Below are positions 62,573-64,000 of a stretch of 64,000 nucleotides of DNA, piece after piece (position 1 is the stretch's first letter; every line of letters begins with the position of its first letter). Position numbers and translations under genes: made by a program. Below the pieces are notes generated by a model that made no database searches, had not been told where the DNA came from, and saw only the letters and a program-made list of their open reading frames with translations. Source of the stretch: Janibacter sp. Soil728. Its GTDB lineage: Bacteria; Actinomycetota; Actinomycetes; Actinomycetales; Dermatophilaceae. The DNA lies in assembly GCF_001428305.1 (NCBI RefSeq), contig NZ_LMRZ01000001.1, forward strand, positions 310,289-374,288, written 5' to 3'.

Positions 62573-63903
62573 TGCCTCGCGAGTGGTCGGTGCGTGACCT
62601 GCTGCCCGACGACGCCAGCGCGGTGATCGGTGGGCCGCTCGGTCGACGGGCCGCGCCACGCGAGCGGTCGCTCACCCGGCTGCTCCCCTTCGTCGTGGCG
62701 TTGCTGCTGCTGCCGATGTCGGCGGCGGTGCTGCGTCAGGGGCACTGCATGACCAACGGCTGGAACGGCGACGACCAGTTCTGGCGGGGGTGCTTCTCCG
62801 ACCTGCCTGCCCAGTACCAGATCGCCGGGCTCGAGCGCGGCTTCTCCGGGTGGCTCGCGGGCGACATCCGCCTCGACCAGATGCCCTTGACGTCCGGCCT
62901 GATGGCGGCACTGGGTGGGTTGGTGCCGGACTCGGGCTGGCTAGATGCCACTCGGTGGTACGTCGTCATCTGGACCGTGCTCATCGCCCTCTGCCTCGCA
63001 GTGGCCGTCTGGTGCGTCGCTCTGATCCGTCCGCAGCGGATCGATCTGGCGGTCCAGCTCGCGCTGTCGCCCATCCACGTCGTCGCTGCTCTCATCTCGC
63101 CCGACCTCGTCGTCGTCACGCTCGTGCTGACAGCGATGCTGGCCGATGCGCGTCGGCGCCCGATCCTTGCGGGCGTGCTCCTCGGGCTGGCCCTGCTGGG
63201 GCACGCGTGGGTGGGGCTCGTGGCCATCGCTCTCCTCGTTGCCTCCCGGCGGCGTGATCGCGTCCCGGAGGCGAGACGCACCGTCGTGACCGCTGTCGTG
63301 ATCGCCGGGGGCATCGTCGTGCTGCTCGTACTGGCATCACCACACATCGTCACGGGTCCACTGACTGCGTGGTGGTCGGAGAAGCCGGGTTACGGCTCGG
63401 TCCTGCTCATCCCGGAGCTGGCGGGCCACCCCCTTCCCGACAGGGTCGCCCCGCTCTTCGCCCTCGCCGGCTGGGTCGGCGCGATCTGGGCGGCCGTCGT
63501 CATGGCCCGCCGTGCCTGGCGGCCGGCGACCTGGGCCCAGGTCGCCGCCTTCAGCGTCCCGGTGCTGGCGCTCACCGGCGCCTCGGTCCCGGTACAGGCG
63601 GCGCTGTGGGTACTGCCGCTGGCGATCCTCGCGGGGGTCTCCTGGCGCACCCACCTGGGCTTCGTCGCCGTCGAGGCGGTGCACGCGAGTGCGCTGTGGC
63701 TGCACATCGGTGCGGCGTCGGACCCGGACAAGGGCCTGCCGGCCGCCTGGTACGCGGTCGTCGTCCTCGGCCGGGCCATCGCGTGGTGCTTCCTGCTCTG
63801 GAGTGTCTGGTACACGCCGGTCGACAACCCGGTCGACCCAGCGCCTCGTCCCCAGCCCCTCCCGGACCGGGAGCCTCGTCCACAGCAGCCCGCCACCCTC
63901 TGA
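62572..63903 (+). CDS. Polytopic membrane protein, possible GT87-type glycosyltransferase (Rv0051-like position)
   Basis: The 443-residue protein has about nine to ten membrane segments and an early periplasmic loop with NGWNGDDQFWRGCFSDL, an acidic pair in the place where GT-C glycosyltransferases carry catalytic acids. A basic/Pro-rich tail ends it. It starts at a GTG whose first base is the last base of the ponA stop, so the two are coupled. In mycobacteria the same position holds Rv0051, a membrane protein grouped with mannosyltransferases; the enzymatic assignment here is inference from position and topology. Confidence 0.6.
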   Translation: MPREWSVRDLLPDDASAVIGGPLGRRAAPRERSLTRLLPFVVALLLLPMSAAVLRQGHCMTNGWNGDDQFWRGCFSDLPAQYQIAGLERGFSGWLAGDIRLDQMPLTSGLMAALGGLVPDSGWLDATRWYVVIWTVLIALCLAVAVWCVALIRPQRIDLAVQLALSPIHVVAALISPDLVVVTLVLTAMLADARRRPILAGVLLGLALLGHAWVGLVAIALLVASRRRDRVPEARRTVVTAVVIAGGIVVLLVLASPHIVTGPLTAWWSEKPGYGSVLLIPELAGHPLPDRVAPLFALAGWVGAIWAAVVMARRAWRPATWAQVAAFSVPVLALTGASVPVQAALWVLPLAILAGVSWRTHLGFVAVEAVHASALWLHIGAASDPDKGLPAAWYAVVVLGRAIAWCFLLWSVWYTPVDNPVDPAPRPQPLPDREPRPQQPATL

Positions 63904-64000
63904 CCTGTCCGGTCCTCAGGGGCACGCTTTGGTGCGAAGGGAGTGCAGCCGATAGCCTTGGGCGTTCCCGGTAGCACGTCGTCGTCCGATGATGTGCCCG
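63904..64000. other. Intergenic end of the window
   Basis: These 97 bases contain no complete gene. TAGCCT near 63952 could be a -10. In related genomes rpsF often follows at a short distance, so this may be its leader; nothing here proves it. Confidence 0.2.

Noticed and set aside
60149-62659. An 836-residue minus-strand frame opposite ponA
   Set aside because: The penicillin-binding protein on the plus strand has all catalytic motifs; the opposite frame has none.

Overview
The window is chromosomal DNA from a high-GC Gram-positive bacterium of the Actinomycetota. Three things point there: very strong G/C bias at third codon positions, an actinobacterial origin gene order (gnd-recF-dciA / dnaN / dnaA / rpmH-rnpA-yidD-yidC-jag-rsmG-parA-parB, then trxA-trxB-sigM-murJ), and the inositol-1-phosphate synthase / PadR / penicillin-binding protein block known from mycobacteria. 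The ESX genes eccB, eccD, eccE and mycP are absent, and murJ is separate from its pseudokinase partner. I therefore favour a Micrococcales-type organism (for example an Intrasporangiaceae relative) over a mycobacterium, but the family is an inference.

Layout. (1) 1-10,191: an aromatic-ring catabolic cluster with an extradiol dioxygenase cut by the left edge, two paralogous flavin-dependent monooxygenases, two paralogous C-C bond hydrolases, an FAH-family enzyme and a sugar-type ABC importer. Four promoters in this cluster carry the same 16-bp palindrome just after the -10. (2) 10,206-13,508: a LURP-one-related protein, an XRE-type HTH protein and a secreted subtilase. (3) 13,522-26,024: the replication origin region, with DnaA boxes on both sides of dnaA and three parS sites before parAB. 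gyrB and gyrA do not follow dciA as they usually do. (4) 26,146-36,996: trxA/trxB, then a leftward operon NUDIX - DUF6049 - murJ - pseudokinase - sigM - anti-sigma, with the CCA-adding enzyme divergent from it. (5) 37,122-56,600: a rightward block of 15 genes built round a 1,467-residue EssC/EccC-type ATPase and three WXG100 proteins, one of them a large fusion. It also holds a PP2C phosphatase, a Ser/Thr kinase, FHA proteins, a MoxR/DUF58/transglutaminase-like set and two LpqN-like proteins. (6) 56,678-63,903: a stand-alone biotinyl protein, a cytochrome P450, ino1, a PadR regulator, a class A PBP and a polytopic membrane protein.

How the parts work together. Region 1 probably imports a small substrate, hydroxylates it twice, and opens and hydrolyses the ring; a shared regulator not seen here probably controls it. 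Region 3 replicates and segregates the chromosome, and rpmH/rnpA/yidD/yidC supply ribosome, RNase P and membrane insertion functions. Region 4 links cell-wall precursor flipping (MurJ and its FHA-type signalling partner) to an extracytoplasmic sigma factor and the thioredoxin system. Region 5 is the most interesting: a type VII-like secretion locus physically coupled to a complete Ser/Thr phosphorylation and FHA-reading module, with a WXG100-fusion candidate substrate. No tRNA, rRNA, CRISPR array, transposase or prophage gene was seen.
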